Shown here piece by piece: positions 1 through 6,093 of a stretch of DNA of 6,178 nt (positions within the stretch are counted from its first letter, which is position 1; each line of letters begins with the position of its first letter). The position numbers and the translations under genes were made by a program. Under the pieces are notes generated by a model. It was not told the origin of the DNA. It searched no databases and was given only the letters and a program-made list of their open reading frames with translations. The stretch is from NCBI GenBank assembly GCA_028690885.1, contig JAQVAJ010000104.1, forward strand, positions 1-6,178, given 5' to 3'. This DNA is from Clostridia bacterium (lineage in GTDB: Bacteria; Bacillota; Clostridia; DUPQ01).

Positions 1-960
1 TTTGTCTGTCAAGCTGTATCCTAAATCAGAAATAATAGTTCTGAAAGCATATGTGTCCATCTGCTTATCTAAAAGCTCTGTTTCTTCATTTACTTTGTTA
101 TTAAGGGATATGCCTTTTGATTTAATATTTTTAGTATCTGATATTCCAGATAAGAGCACAGAAGCCCTGTTAATCTGTGATGGTGTTATGTTACTGGTAA
201 TGGATATATCATCGCTTCTTGTTAAAATTGCTGTTGCGGTATCTTCCAGGCTGGCATCATTGGCTAATCCGTTAATGGAACAGGATATCTGATTAGCGCC
301 TGATTTTATTGCACAAACAGAATTGGCTACTGCCATACCTAAATCATTCTTTGCTTTAAAAGAAAGACATATGCTATTATCAATTGATAACTGTTTTTTA
401 AGATCATCAATAAACAAAAAGACTTCTTCTGGCAGCATGTGTCCGACTGAATCTTCTATTCCTACTGTAGATGCTCCTGAACTTATAGCGATTTTCAGTA
501 CTTCAATTAGTAAAGTTTTGTCAGCTCTTGTTGCATCAAGAGCTGTGAACTCAATATCGTCACATAAGCTTTTTGCATAGTTTACACATTCCTTTATATT
601 TTCAAATAACTGGTCTTTCTTCATATGTAACTGATATTCCATATTTACTGCTGATACGGGAGCAGATATGTGAATTCTTGGTTTTACTGCACATTTAATA
701 GCTTCATATGTCTTATCTATGCTTGTCTTATTCAGTTTAGAAGGACAGCATAATATGCTTTTTCTAAGTGAGCCTGCTATTGTTTTAACAGCTATAAGTT
801 CTGCTTGAGAGCCATCAGCATAACCAGTCTCAATTATATCTGTATTTATGTTCTCCAGTTGTTTTGCGATTTCCAACTTTTCTTTAAAACTAATTTTAAA
901 TGATTTATCTGTTTCACTGTTTAAAAGTGTGCAATCTTTGATTAAAACCACGGTTTTCAT
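1..960 (-). CDS. Isopropylmalate/homocitrate synthase-like protein lacking catalytic residues (3' end beyond window)
   Basis: 320 codons are open without a stop from the ATG at 960-958 to the window edge, so the C-terminus is missing. The fold matches the DRE-TIM metallolyase (LeuA/NifV/CimA) family. Residues 9-37 follow the barrel start 'DTTLRDGEQ...EKLEIA..L', 95-110 match 'RIH..iatS.iHMEYkL', 138-147 match 'FsaEDATRsD', 165-179 match 'GA.t.nIPDTvGy..PEE', 205-213 keep 'NDLGMAVAN', and 228-232 keep 'INGL'. The chemistry is gone: the Arg-Asp of LRDGEQ is L13-N14, the Glu of EDA is L141, the second-strand His is N106, both metal His of HxHNDLG are K202 and K204, and the ERAGN loop that supplies a metal Asn is about three residues shorter. 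Leucine synthesis is therefore unlikely. The intact frame, good RBS and good promoter argue against a decaying pseudogene. Residues 301-320 resemble the start of the helical subdomain after the barrel, so a normal-length protein may continue outside. The family call is confident; the function is unknown. Confidence 0.85.
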   Translation of the reverse strand, partial: MKTVVLIKDCTLLNSETDKSFKISFKEKLEIAKQLENINTDIIETGYADGSQAELIAVKTIAGSLRKSILCCPSKLNKTSIDKTYEAIKCAVKPRIHISAPVSAVNMEYQLHMKKDQLFENIKECVNYAKSLCDDIEFTALDATRADKTLLIEVLKIAISSGASTVGIEDSVGHMLPEEVFLFIDDLKKQLSIDNSICLSFKAKNDLGMAVANSVCAIKSGANQISCSINGLANDASLEDTATAILTRSDDISITSNITPSQINRASVLLSGISDTKNIKSKGISLNNKVNEETELLDKQMDTYAFRTIISDLGYSLTDK

Positions 961-966
961 ATAAAA

Positions 967-974
967 CCCCTTCC
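967..974 (-). promoter_or_regulatory. Ribosome binding site of the synthase-like gene
   Basis: Read on the minus strand, GGAAGGGG lies six bases before the ATG at 960. It is purine-rich and correctly spaced, which supports that ATG as the start. Confidence 0.6.
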
Positions 975-1000
975 ATACTTCTGTTTGTTATTAATTTGGG

Positions 1001-1029
1001 ATTATAGCATTACATAAGAAAAAAGTCTA
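1001..1029 (-). promoter_or_regulatory. Extended -10 promoter for the synthase-like gene
   Basis: On the minus strand TAGACT (1029-1024, 4 of 6 to TTGACA) is separated by exactly 17 bases from a perfect TATAAT (1006-1001). The -10 is preceded by TGC, the extended -10 element. Transcription would start near 994, about 35 bases before the ATG. The signal is typical of a vegetative sigma factor and suggests that the gene is expressed. Confidence 0.65.
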
Positions 1030-1054
1030 TTTTTTCTGAGTTTTTTATGTTTTG

Positions 1055-1084
1055 ATGACAAATCTGTCACATTTGTGGTATATA
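1055..1084 (+). promoter_or_regulatory. Putative promoter of the rightward envelope genes
   Basis: ATGACA (1055-1060, 5 of 6 to TTGACA) and TATATA (1079-1084, 4 of 6 to TATAAT) are 18 bases apart, and TGG before the -10 supplies an extended -10. Transcription would begin near 1091, just ahead of the RBS at 1106. The alternating TATATATATT tract makes the exact -10 ambiguous: TATATT at 1083-1088 is the alternative. Its position divergent from the leftward promoter is consistent with a shared regulatory region. Confidence 0.45.
1056..1076. promoter_or_regulatory. Two interleaved inverted repeats, possible operator
   Basis: TGACA-aatc-TGTCA (1056-1069) is a perfect 5-base dyad with a 4-base spacer. 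It overlaps ACAAAT-ctgtcac-ATTTGT (1058-1076), a perfect 6-base dyad with a 7-base spacer. Both fall on the -35 and spacer of the rightward promoter, where a repressor or activator could act. No regulator gene is adjacent and I do not recognise the site as a named operator. Short dyads arise by chance in AT-rich DNA. Confidence 0.3.
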
Positions 1085-1105
1085 TATTAAGCACTAAAAA
1101 TGAAC

Positions 1106-1110
1106 GGAGG
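1106..1110 (+). promoter_or_regulatory. RBS that decides the lipoprotein start
   Basis: GGAGG sits four bases before the ATG at 1115. An upstream in-frame ATG at 1100 would place this RBS inside the coding region and has no RBS of its own, so 1115 is preferred. It also gives a conventional Met-Asn-Arg-Arg signal peptide start. Confidence 0.8.
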
Positions 1111-1114
1111 TAAT

Positions 1115-1957
1115 ATGAACAGACGAATAAGGATAGTTGGAATGCTTTTAGTACTGGTATTGATTTTTGGAATACTTACATCGTGCAGTACAACAAAAGA
1201 AAACCTTTTTTCTATTAATATTGTTAACAGTAAGGAAATACAAATAACCAAATATCATGGAAAAAGTAAAACAGTTGTAATTCCTGATATGATAAATGAT
1301 TTACCTGTCACTGGTATAACCCCTAATGCTTTTTGGGGGGCTTCTGAAATAAAATCAATAGTATTACCAGAAACGGTCGTTACTATTGGTAACAATGCTT
1401 TTTTCAGCTGTGTATCATTAACACAGTTTAATATTCCTAAAAATCTGAAAAGTTTAGGAGAAAATGTTTTTTCAGGATGTGAAAATCTTAAGGAAATAAC
1501 AGTCAGTGAAGGAAATGAGTATTTTTCATCTATAGATGGAGTTCTTTTTGATAAAGACCAGCAGAAGCTTATTATATATCCTGCAAAAAAAACCGGTGAT
1601 TTTTATCAGATTCCTTTAACAGTAGAATATATAGGTAAAAATGCCTTCTCTAATTGTGAAATGCTTCAGCAAGTTGTATATCCTGATAGTTTAATTGAAA
1701 TTGGACAGAATGCGTTTAAAAACTGTATAAATTTAGCAGACATTGAGATTCCTGAAGGCACGTTAAACCTAAGGGCTGGAGCATTTTGGGAATGTGTCAA
1801 TCTTTCAAGCATTAAAATACCTTCCAGTGTTGATAATATAGGGGAGCATATTTTTTATGGATGTGCAATGCTTTCATCCATTTATGTCAAGGAAGGGTCA
1901 TATGCTCAGCAATGGTGCGAGGATAACTCCAGAACTGCAGCAATGAAGTTTTATTAG
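1115..1957 (+). CDS. BspA-type leucine-rich repeat lipoprotein
   Basis: A 280-residue predicted surface lipoprotein. Residues 1-23 form a type II signal peptide: basic MNRRIR, hydrophobic stretch 7-21, and lipobox L21-T22-S23-C24, so Cys24 should be lipidated and the protein tethered to the outer face of the membrane. The mature part carries LRR_5 (BspA/Treponema pallidum-type) repeats built on 'IG-x-x-AF-x-x-C-x-x-L-x-x-I-x-IP'. The (N/G/H)xF hallmark begins at residues 71, 94, 117, 176, 199, 222 and 245, exactly 23 apart except for one 59-residue step. That step holds a common BspA-type interruption ('DGVLFD' at 141-146 and 'LIIYPAKK' at 152-159). The end (261-270, GSYAQQWCED) resembles the usual terminal cap of such proteins. 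This family usually mediates protein or host binding, but the ligand cannot be read from sequence. It is the first of four co-directional genes, 70 bases before the M23 peptidase, so it may be an envelope accessory factor or simply a neighbour. Confidence 0.9.
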   Translation: MNRRIRIVGMLLVLVLIFGILTSCSTTKENLFSINIVNSKEIQITKYHGKSKTVVIPDMINDLPVTGITPNAFWGASEIKSIVLPETVVTIGNNAFFSCVSLTQFNIPKNLKSLGENVFSGCENLKEITVSEGNEYFSSIDGVLFDKDQQKLIIYPAKKTGDFYQIPLTVEYIGKNAFSNCEMLQQVVYPDSLIEIGQNAFKNCINLADIEIPEGTLNLRAGAFWECVNLSSIKIPSSVDNIGEHIFYGCAMLSSIYVKEGSYAQQWCEDNSRTAAMKFY

Positions 1958-1974
1958 TAAGGATATATAAACTG

Positions 1975-2003
1975 TTGAAAAAAGTATATTCATATGATAG
2001 TAT
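1975..2003 (+). promoter_or_regulatory. Possible internal promoter before the M23 peptidase gene
   Basis: TTGAAA (1975-1980, 5 of 6) is 17 bases from TAGTAT (1998-2003, 4 of 6), and TGA just before the -10 gives an extended -10. The start would fall near 2010, leaving a short leader before the RBS. There is no terminator between the lipoprotein and this gene, so readthrough is also expected. If real, it lets the peptidase-bactofilin-PBP part be transcribed without the lipoprotein. Confidence 0.4.
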
Positions 2004-2016
2004 CTTTTATAAGTAT

Positions 2017-2023
2017 GAGGAGG
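2017..2023 (+). promoter_or_regulatory. RBS of the M23 peptidase gene
   Basis: GAGGAGG lies four bases before the ATG at 2028. It is a near-consensus site and fixes this start. Confidence 0.75.
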
Positions 2024-2027
2024 ATAG

Positions 2028-2990
2028 ATGCGAAAAGGTAGAACAGATTTAGACGGCGAAGGTATGCTCGTTTATATCCCTAAGGGAGGGAAATCTTCAA
2101 AAGTCTTAAAGGTTACATCACCAATTCTTAAATTATCACTAATATTTTACTTTCTAATGGCTATTATAGTATGTCTGAGTTTGTCTTTGCTTTATTTTAT
2201 TAACGAGAATAAACAGGTAAATGCTCAGATGGAAGCTATTGTAGCAGATTACAACACTGAAATGATCACCTTAAGCACTTATGTCGGAAAACAAGCTCAG
2301 TTACTGGATAGTAAATTAAATGAAATTGCAACACTGGAAACAGTTCAGGAAGACTTAAATATACAGATAAAAGATTTATCGCTTCAACTTAAGAATATTG
2401 CAGAGAGATATACTGACAGCATATCATTAGCCAGCGCTTCAGTTACAGCTAATAATGTTGCCAAATTTGCAGAAGATGCAGCCAATATTGCAGAAGCTTT
2501 GGAAATTTTGCTGGAAACAAATGAGAATACAAAATCAGAACTTGTTGATTTTACTAATGCTGCTAATATACTTAGTGAATATTTAATATCGGTACCAACT
2601 TATTGGCCAACAAAATCAACATACATTGCATCTGCCTTTGGAATGAGAAATCATCCTATATTGAATCAATATAAACAGCATACTGGAGTAGATATCGGTG
2701 GTTTATGGGGAGATGAGATTTACGCAGCTGCTACAGGGACTGTTTTATCAGTAAGATATGAACAGTCAGGATATGGATACTGGCTTCGAATTAAACATAG
2801 TGAAAGCATAACAACATTGTATGCCCACTGTTCAAAAATTTTAGTTAAAGCAGGAGACACAGTAGAAAAGGGTCAGGTTATTGCTTATGTGGGTTCAACA
2901 GGGCTTGCGACAGGACCACATCTTCATTTTGAAATCAGGGTTAATGATATACCTATAAACCCGACACTTTTCATAACTTCATCAAAGTAG
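2028..2990 (+). CDS. Membrane-anchored M23 (LytM-type) peptidoglycan endopeptidase
   Basis: 320 residues. A basic cytoplasmic segment (1-32) precedes one transmembrane helix (about 33-58), then a polar helical region with coiled-coil character (about 60-180), then the M23 domain (about 195-315). The domain has 'FGMRNHPI' (204-211) and the full zinc site: H218 and D222 in HTGVD and H290 of the HLH motif as ligands, with H267 (YAH) and H288 (HLH) as the other conserved catalytic histidines. Nothing is missing, so it should be active, cutting peptide crosslinks of peptidoglycan on the outer face of the membrane. The architecture of TM, coiled coil and LytM is that of M23 enzymes involved in cell shape or division (compare Csd1 of Helicobacter). 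The stop codon is part of the RBS of the following bactofilin gene, so the two are translationally coupled. Bactofilin/M23 gene pairs are known from several phyla and act together in shape control. The cut bond is inferred from the family. Confidence 0.93.
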   Translation: MRKGRTDLDGEGMLVYIPKGGKSSKVLKVTSPILKLSLIFYFLMAIIVCLSLSLLYFINENKQVNAQMEAIVADYNTEMITLSTYVGKQAQLLDSKLNEIATLETVQEDLNIQIKDLSLQLKNIAERYTDSISLASASVTANNVAKFAEDAANIAEALEILLETNENTKSELVDFTNAANILSEYLISVPTYWPTKSTYIASAFGMRNHPILNQYKQHTGVDIGGLWGDEIYAAATGTVLSVRYEQSGYGYWLRIKHSESITTLYAHCSKILVKAGDTVEKGQVIAYVGSTGLATGPHLHFEIRVNDIPINPTLFITSSK

Positions 2991-2993
2991 GAG
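2989..2993 (+). promoter_or_regulatory. Bactofilin RBS overlapping the peptidase stop codon
   Basis: AGGAG begins inside the TAG stop (2988-2990) of the M23 gene and lies six bases before the ATG at 3000. Ribosomes ending on the peptidase would be placed on this site, which favours coupled synthesis of the two proteins. Confidence 0.75.
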
Positions 2994-2999
2994 AAAAAA

Positions 3000-3362
3000 A
3001 TGATTAGGCAAAAAAAGCTGGACGTTTTAATAGGACCAATGTGTACAATAAAAGGTGATATTTCAACAAAAGGATCTGTTACTATCGAAGGAACTATTAT
3101 AGGCGATATAAATGCAGAAGGTGATATAGTTTTCACAAAATCGGCAAAAGCCAAAGGACAATTTATCGGAGCTAACATCATATTAAGTGGAGATGCTGAA
3201 GGAATATTAAAGTCAAAAAATTACATAAAAATGTCTTCTTCTGCTAATTTCGTAGGAGATACATATGCATTAAGCCTCATAAGTGATGAGGGTGCGAAAT
3301 TTACAGGAAAATGCTATGTACTAGAAGACAAAGAAAAAGATGATAAAGAAAAAAAAGAATAA
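3000..3362 (+). CDS. Bactofilin (polymer-forming cytoskeletal protein)
   Basis: 120 residues, typical for a minimal bactofilin (DUF583). Residues 9-107 show the repeating pattern of the right-handed beta-helix core: short strands separated by glycines, such as 'IGPMCTIKGDIST' (11-23), 'GSVTIEGTIIGDI' (25-37), 'AEGDIVF' (39-45) and 'GANIILSGDAEG' (57-68). Bactofilins polymerise without nucleotide into cytoplasmic filaments and position cell-wall enzymes. The N-terminus MIRQKK combines a hydrophobic residue with basic ones and could be a short membrane-targeting sequence of the kind reported for bactofilins. The C-terminus (108-120) is a flexible run of Lys, Glu and Asp. No enzymatic motif is present. 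The gene is coupled to the M23 peptidase upstream and followed 72 bases later by a class A PBP, which points to a role in placing peptidoglycan cutting and synthesis. The family is secure; the specific morphological role is inferred. Confidence 0.92.
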   Translation: MIRQKKLDVLIGPMCTIKGDISTKGSVTIEGTIIGDINAEGDIVFTKSAKAKGQFIGANIILSGDAEGILKSKNYIKMSSSANFVGDTYALSLISDEGAKFTGKCYVLEDKEKDDKEKKE

Positions 3363-3423
3363 ATTTCTGTATGCATATAGCACGCAGAATATTTTTTGAG
3401 TATAAGAAAGCTCTTATGCTAAT

Positions 3424-3428
3424 GAGGT
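3424..3428 (+). promoter_or_regulatory. RBS of the PBP gene
   Basis: GAGGT lies six bases before the ATG at 3435, weaker than the other sites in the window. The 72-base gap from the bactofilin gene contains no convincing promoter and no T-tract terminator, so cotranscription is likely. Confidence 0.6.
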
Positions 3429-3434
3429 AGTGAG

Positions 3435-6026
3435 ATGAACGAAGAAGAATTGAAAAACTTATACGAAGATGAGGAAGAAGATATTCAAAATGTTGAATAT
3501 GTAGAGTATACCCCTTCTTTTTTAAGCACTTTTTTCAGTACTTTCTGGGCTGCATTAAAAATTCTTTTAGCCGTTATACTTATTGCGGGCTTTTTAGCAG
3601 GAGGCCTTGGTCTAGGGATTATAACTGCATGGATTTCCACTTCAAAAATACTAACAGATGAAGATCTGGCAATCACAACAGGTCTTACAACATTCATTCA
3701 TGATAGTGAAGGAAATATTATTGGAACACTTACTGGAAGCGATAATATAAACAGAGAAGTTATAACAACAAAACAGATACCTGAAGTATTAGCACAAGCA
3801 ATTGTTGCAATTGAAGATGAAAGATTTTACCAGCATTCTGGATTTGACTTTATACGAATAGGTGGATCTATTGTAAAACTTATACAGAATAGAGGCGACA
3901 TTGCTCAGGGAGGAAGTACTATTACCCAGCAGGTATATAAAAATATAACAGGTCGTTTCGAACAGACATTTGAAAGAAAGATTCAAGAGGTATACAATGC
4001 TGTACTTTTAGAAATGAAGTATGACAAAAAACAGATTATTACCATGTATGCTAATCTTGTAAATATGGGTAACGGCTGTTATGGTTATCAGTCAGCATCC
4101 AAAATGTATTTTGGAAAGACATTAGATGAAATAAATCTTTCTGAAGCAGCTGTCCTTGCAGCTATTACTAATTCGCCTGGTACATATGACCCTTATGGCA
4201 ATGAAGAGAAAATAAGGAAATTAATGTTCAGGCGTGAGGACGTTTTGGATAAAATGCTGGAATTGGGTTATATAGACCAAAGAGAATATGATGAAGCATT
4301 GGCATACGAGATAGTATTTGCAGAAAAAGTGGAATATGTATCATCATCAATAACAAGTTATTTTCTTGATTATGTCATTACAGAAGCAATTGATATTCTG
4401 TCTGCTCAGAATTCTATTTCCAAACTGCAAGCAGAAAGAATAATATACAATAACGGGCTTCATATCTATACTACATTAGTACCTCACGTTCAGGATTCAT
4501 TAGACACTGTTTTTACAGATGATTCATATTTTGCACAATATAGGGAAGACGGTTCCATAATTAATATTGATGCAATACGTTATGGCGAAAAGCCTCAGGG
4601 TGCGATGGTTATAATAGATCAGTATACAGGAGGTATAGCAGGGCTGTATGGAGGTAATGGAGAAAAAACAGGAAGCAGAACATACAACAGAGCTACAGGA
4701 ATGCAAAGGCAGCCTGGTTCAACCTTTAAACCTTTAGCAGTATACGGACCTGCGTTAGATCTTAAATTAATAACAGCTTCAACAATAGTAGATGATGCTC
4801 CAGCTTATCTTGACCCTAAGAATCCTGACCTTATATATCCTACCAACTACGACTCAACTGATTATCAAGGTTTAACAACCATCCGTAATGCTATAAAAGC
4901 ATCAGTAAACGTTGTAGCAGCAAAGGTGTGGTCTTATTATCTTGGCAGGGATAATTCAGTAGAATATCTTGAGGCCGTAGGCATACATAGAAGTGAATTT
5001 ATATATGATGACTCAACAGTTTCAACAGCAATAGGCGGACTGGCTGTCGGAGTAAGTCCTTTAGAAATGGCAAGCGCATTTAGCACATTTGCTAACAAGG
5101 GCATACATATGGATTCTCATAGTATTACAAAGATTGCAAATAATTCAAAAGAAACAATATTCAGATGGCAGAACACTTACACAGTTGCATATTCAGAACA
5201 GTCAGCAGCAATTCTTACCAATATGCTTGAAGAGGTCGTTAAACCTACTACAACAACATATTGGATTAATGGTACAGCCTATGGAGCTGTAAATATTCAA
5301 AATGGTCAAATTGCTGTAGCAGGAAAGACAGGAACAACATCAGATTATTTAGACAAATGGTTCTGTGGTTATACACCTTATTACACAGCATCCGTTTGGT
5401 ACGGTTATGATAACAAATCTGCACCTGTTTCGCTTGTAAGCGATGAGTACGGAAGGGCCTTAAAGTTGTGGAATGCAGTAATGAATTTAGTTCATGAAAA
5501 TCTTGAACCGAAACAGTTTATCATGCCATCAGCAGGTATAGTGACAAGGGAAATATGTATATATTCAGGTAAGCTTGCTTCTGATTTATGTACTAAAGAC
5601 CCAAGAGGCTCAAAAACCGTTATAACAGAGTACTTCATAGAAGGTACAGAACCAACGGAAGAATGTGATACTCACCAGGAAGTCGTAGTATGCGCATATC
5701 CAAATAATAAAGATGAATATGGAAGATTTTATCTTGCAAGTGATGACTGTCCGAGCAGTTATGTCTGGGCGATGGTACGTCTTGTAAGACCTGACGGAGC
5801 GTTCTATAAAGTAAATGAGGAAACATTCTCAGTTGAAGTTGATGGTAAAACTATATGGCAGTTTGAGAGAGTCCCATATGATGTAGTACATGAAGTGGAT
5901 ATGGATATGGTATGTCCTTTACATTATAAAGAGGAAGAAGAAGAGTTAGACGATTCTGAAATAACACCGGTTGCTGAGGTTACAGCCGATCCTGAACCAT
6001 CAGAATCAAACGAACCTGCTAATTAA
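3435..6026 (+). CDS. Class A penicillin-binding protein (PBP1A-like, bifunctional)
   Basis: 863 residues, a normal length for a class A PBP. An acidic cytoplasmic tail (1-30, eleven Asp/Glu in the first 25) precedes the membrane anchor (about 38-68). The glycosyltransferase 51 domain (about 90-270) has catalytic E127 in 'EDERFYQHSGFD', the 'GGSTITQQVYKN' motif (159-170), 'ERKIQE' (180-185) with the second conserved Glu, and 'YANLVNMGNGCYG' (205-217). It polymerises lipid II into glycan strands. The transpeptidase domain (about 385-680) has nucleophile S429 in STFK (429-432), SVN (490-492) and KTGTT (631-635), so it can crosslink stem peptides and bind beta-lactams. After it comes a roughly 180-residue tail with six cysteines (708, 719, 744, 753, 772, 827) and a closing Glu/Pro-rich segment (832-863). 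'ICIYSGKLAS' and 'EYFIEGTEPTEEC' are a type of C-terminal motif seen in clostridial PBP1A proteins. It follows the bactofilin gene and ends the transcription unit. The symbol pbpA/ponA cannot be assigned safely. Confidence 0.95.
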   Translation: MNEEELKNLYEDEEEDIQNVEYVEYTPSFLSTFFSTFWAALKILLAVILIAGFLAGGLGLGIITAWISTSKILTDEDLAITTGLTTFIHDSEGNIIGTLTGSDNINREVITTKQIPEVLAQAIVAIEDERFYQHSGFDFIRIGGSIVKLIQNRGDIAQGGSTITQQVYKNITGRFEQTFERKIQEVYNAVLLEMKYDKKQIITMYANLVNMGNGCYGYQSASKMYFGKTLDEINLSEAAVLAAITNSPGTYDPYGNEEKIRKLMFRREDVLDKMLELGYIDQREYDEALAYEIVFAEKVEYVSSSITSYFLDYVITEAIDILSAQNSISKLQAERIIYNNGLHIYTTLVPHVQDSLDTVFTDDSYFAQYREDGSIINIDAIRYGEKPQGAMVIIDQYTGGIAGLYGGNGEKTGSRTYNRATGMQRQPGSTFKPLAVYGPALDLKLITASTIVDDAPAYLDPKNPDLIYPTNYDSTDYQGLTTIRNAIKASVNVVAAKVWSYYLGRDNSVEYLEAVGIHRSEFIYDDSTVSTAIGGLAVGVSPLEMASAFSTFANKGIHMDSHSITKIANNSKETIFRWQNTYTVAYSEQSAAILTNMLEEVVKPTTTTYWINGTAYGAVNIQNGQIAVAGKTGTTSDYLDKWFCGYTPYYTASVWYGYDNKSAPVSLVSDEYGRALKLWNAVMNLVHENLEPKQFIMPSAGIVTREICIYSGKLASDLCTKDPRGSKTVITEYFIEGTEPTEECDTHQEVVVCAYPNNKDEYGRFYLASDDCPSSYVWAMVRLVRPDGAFYKVNEETFSVEVDGKTIWQFERVPYDVVHEVDMDMVCPLHYKEEEEELDDSEITPVAEVTADPEPSESNEPAN

Positions 6027-6062
6027 GATAATCGATAATATTAAAAATATATATTAAAAAAG

Positions 6063-6093
6063 AATCACATTGATTAATGTGATTTTTCTTTTT
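6063..6093 (+). terminator. Intrinsic terminator after the PBP gene
   Basis: A perfect 9-base stem, AATCACATT (6063-6071) and AATGTGATT (6076-6084), encloses the loop GATT and runs into TTTTT-C-TTTTT (6083-6093). A G-U pair and flanking A-T pairs can lengthen the stem, because a run of A precedes it. The A run also gives a U tract on the other strand, so it could work in both directions. It marks the end of the rightward transcription unit 37 bases after the PBP stop. Confidence 0.85.

Noticed and set aside
2..580. Plus-strand open frames at 2-292 and 323-580
   Set aside because: They lie opposite the synthase-like gene, have no ribosome binding site and match no family, while the minus strand gives a continuous 320-codon frame with recognisable family motifs.
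1..960. Calling the leftward gene leuA or a plain pseudogene
   Set aside because: Key catalytic and metal residues are absent, so a functional LeuA call would mislead. The frame is free of stops and frameshifts with good expression signals, so a broken pseudogene is not supported either.
1100..1114. Upstream ATG at 1100 as lipoprotein start
   Set aside because: It has no RBS. The GGAGG at 1106-1110 lies downstream of it and is placed for the ATG at 1115.
2924..3181. Minus-strand open frame across the M23/bactofilin junction
   Set aside because: It overlaps two well-supported genes on the other strand, has no RBS and shows no domain. It is a by-product of the bactofilin coding pattern.
3402..3417. 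Inverted repeat ATAAGA/TCTTAT between bactofilin and PBP genes as terminator
   Set aside because: The six-base stem is almost all A-T and no T tract follows it. It would not be expected to stop transcription.
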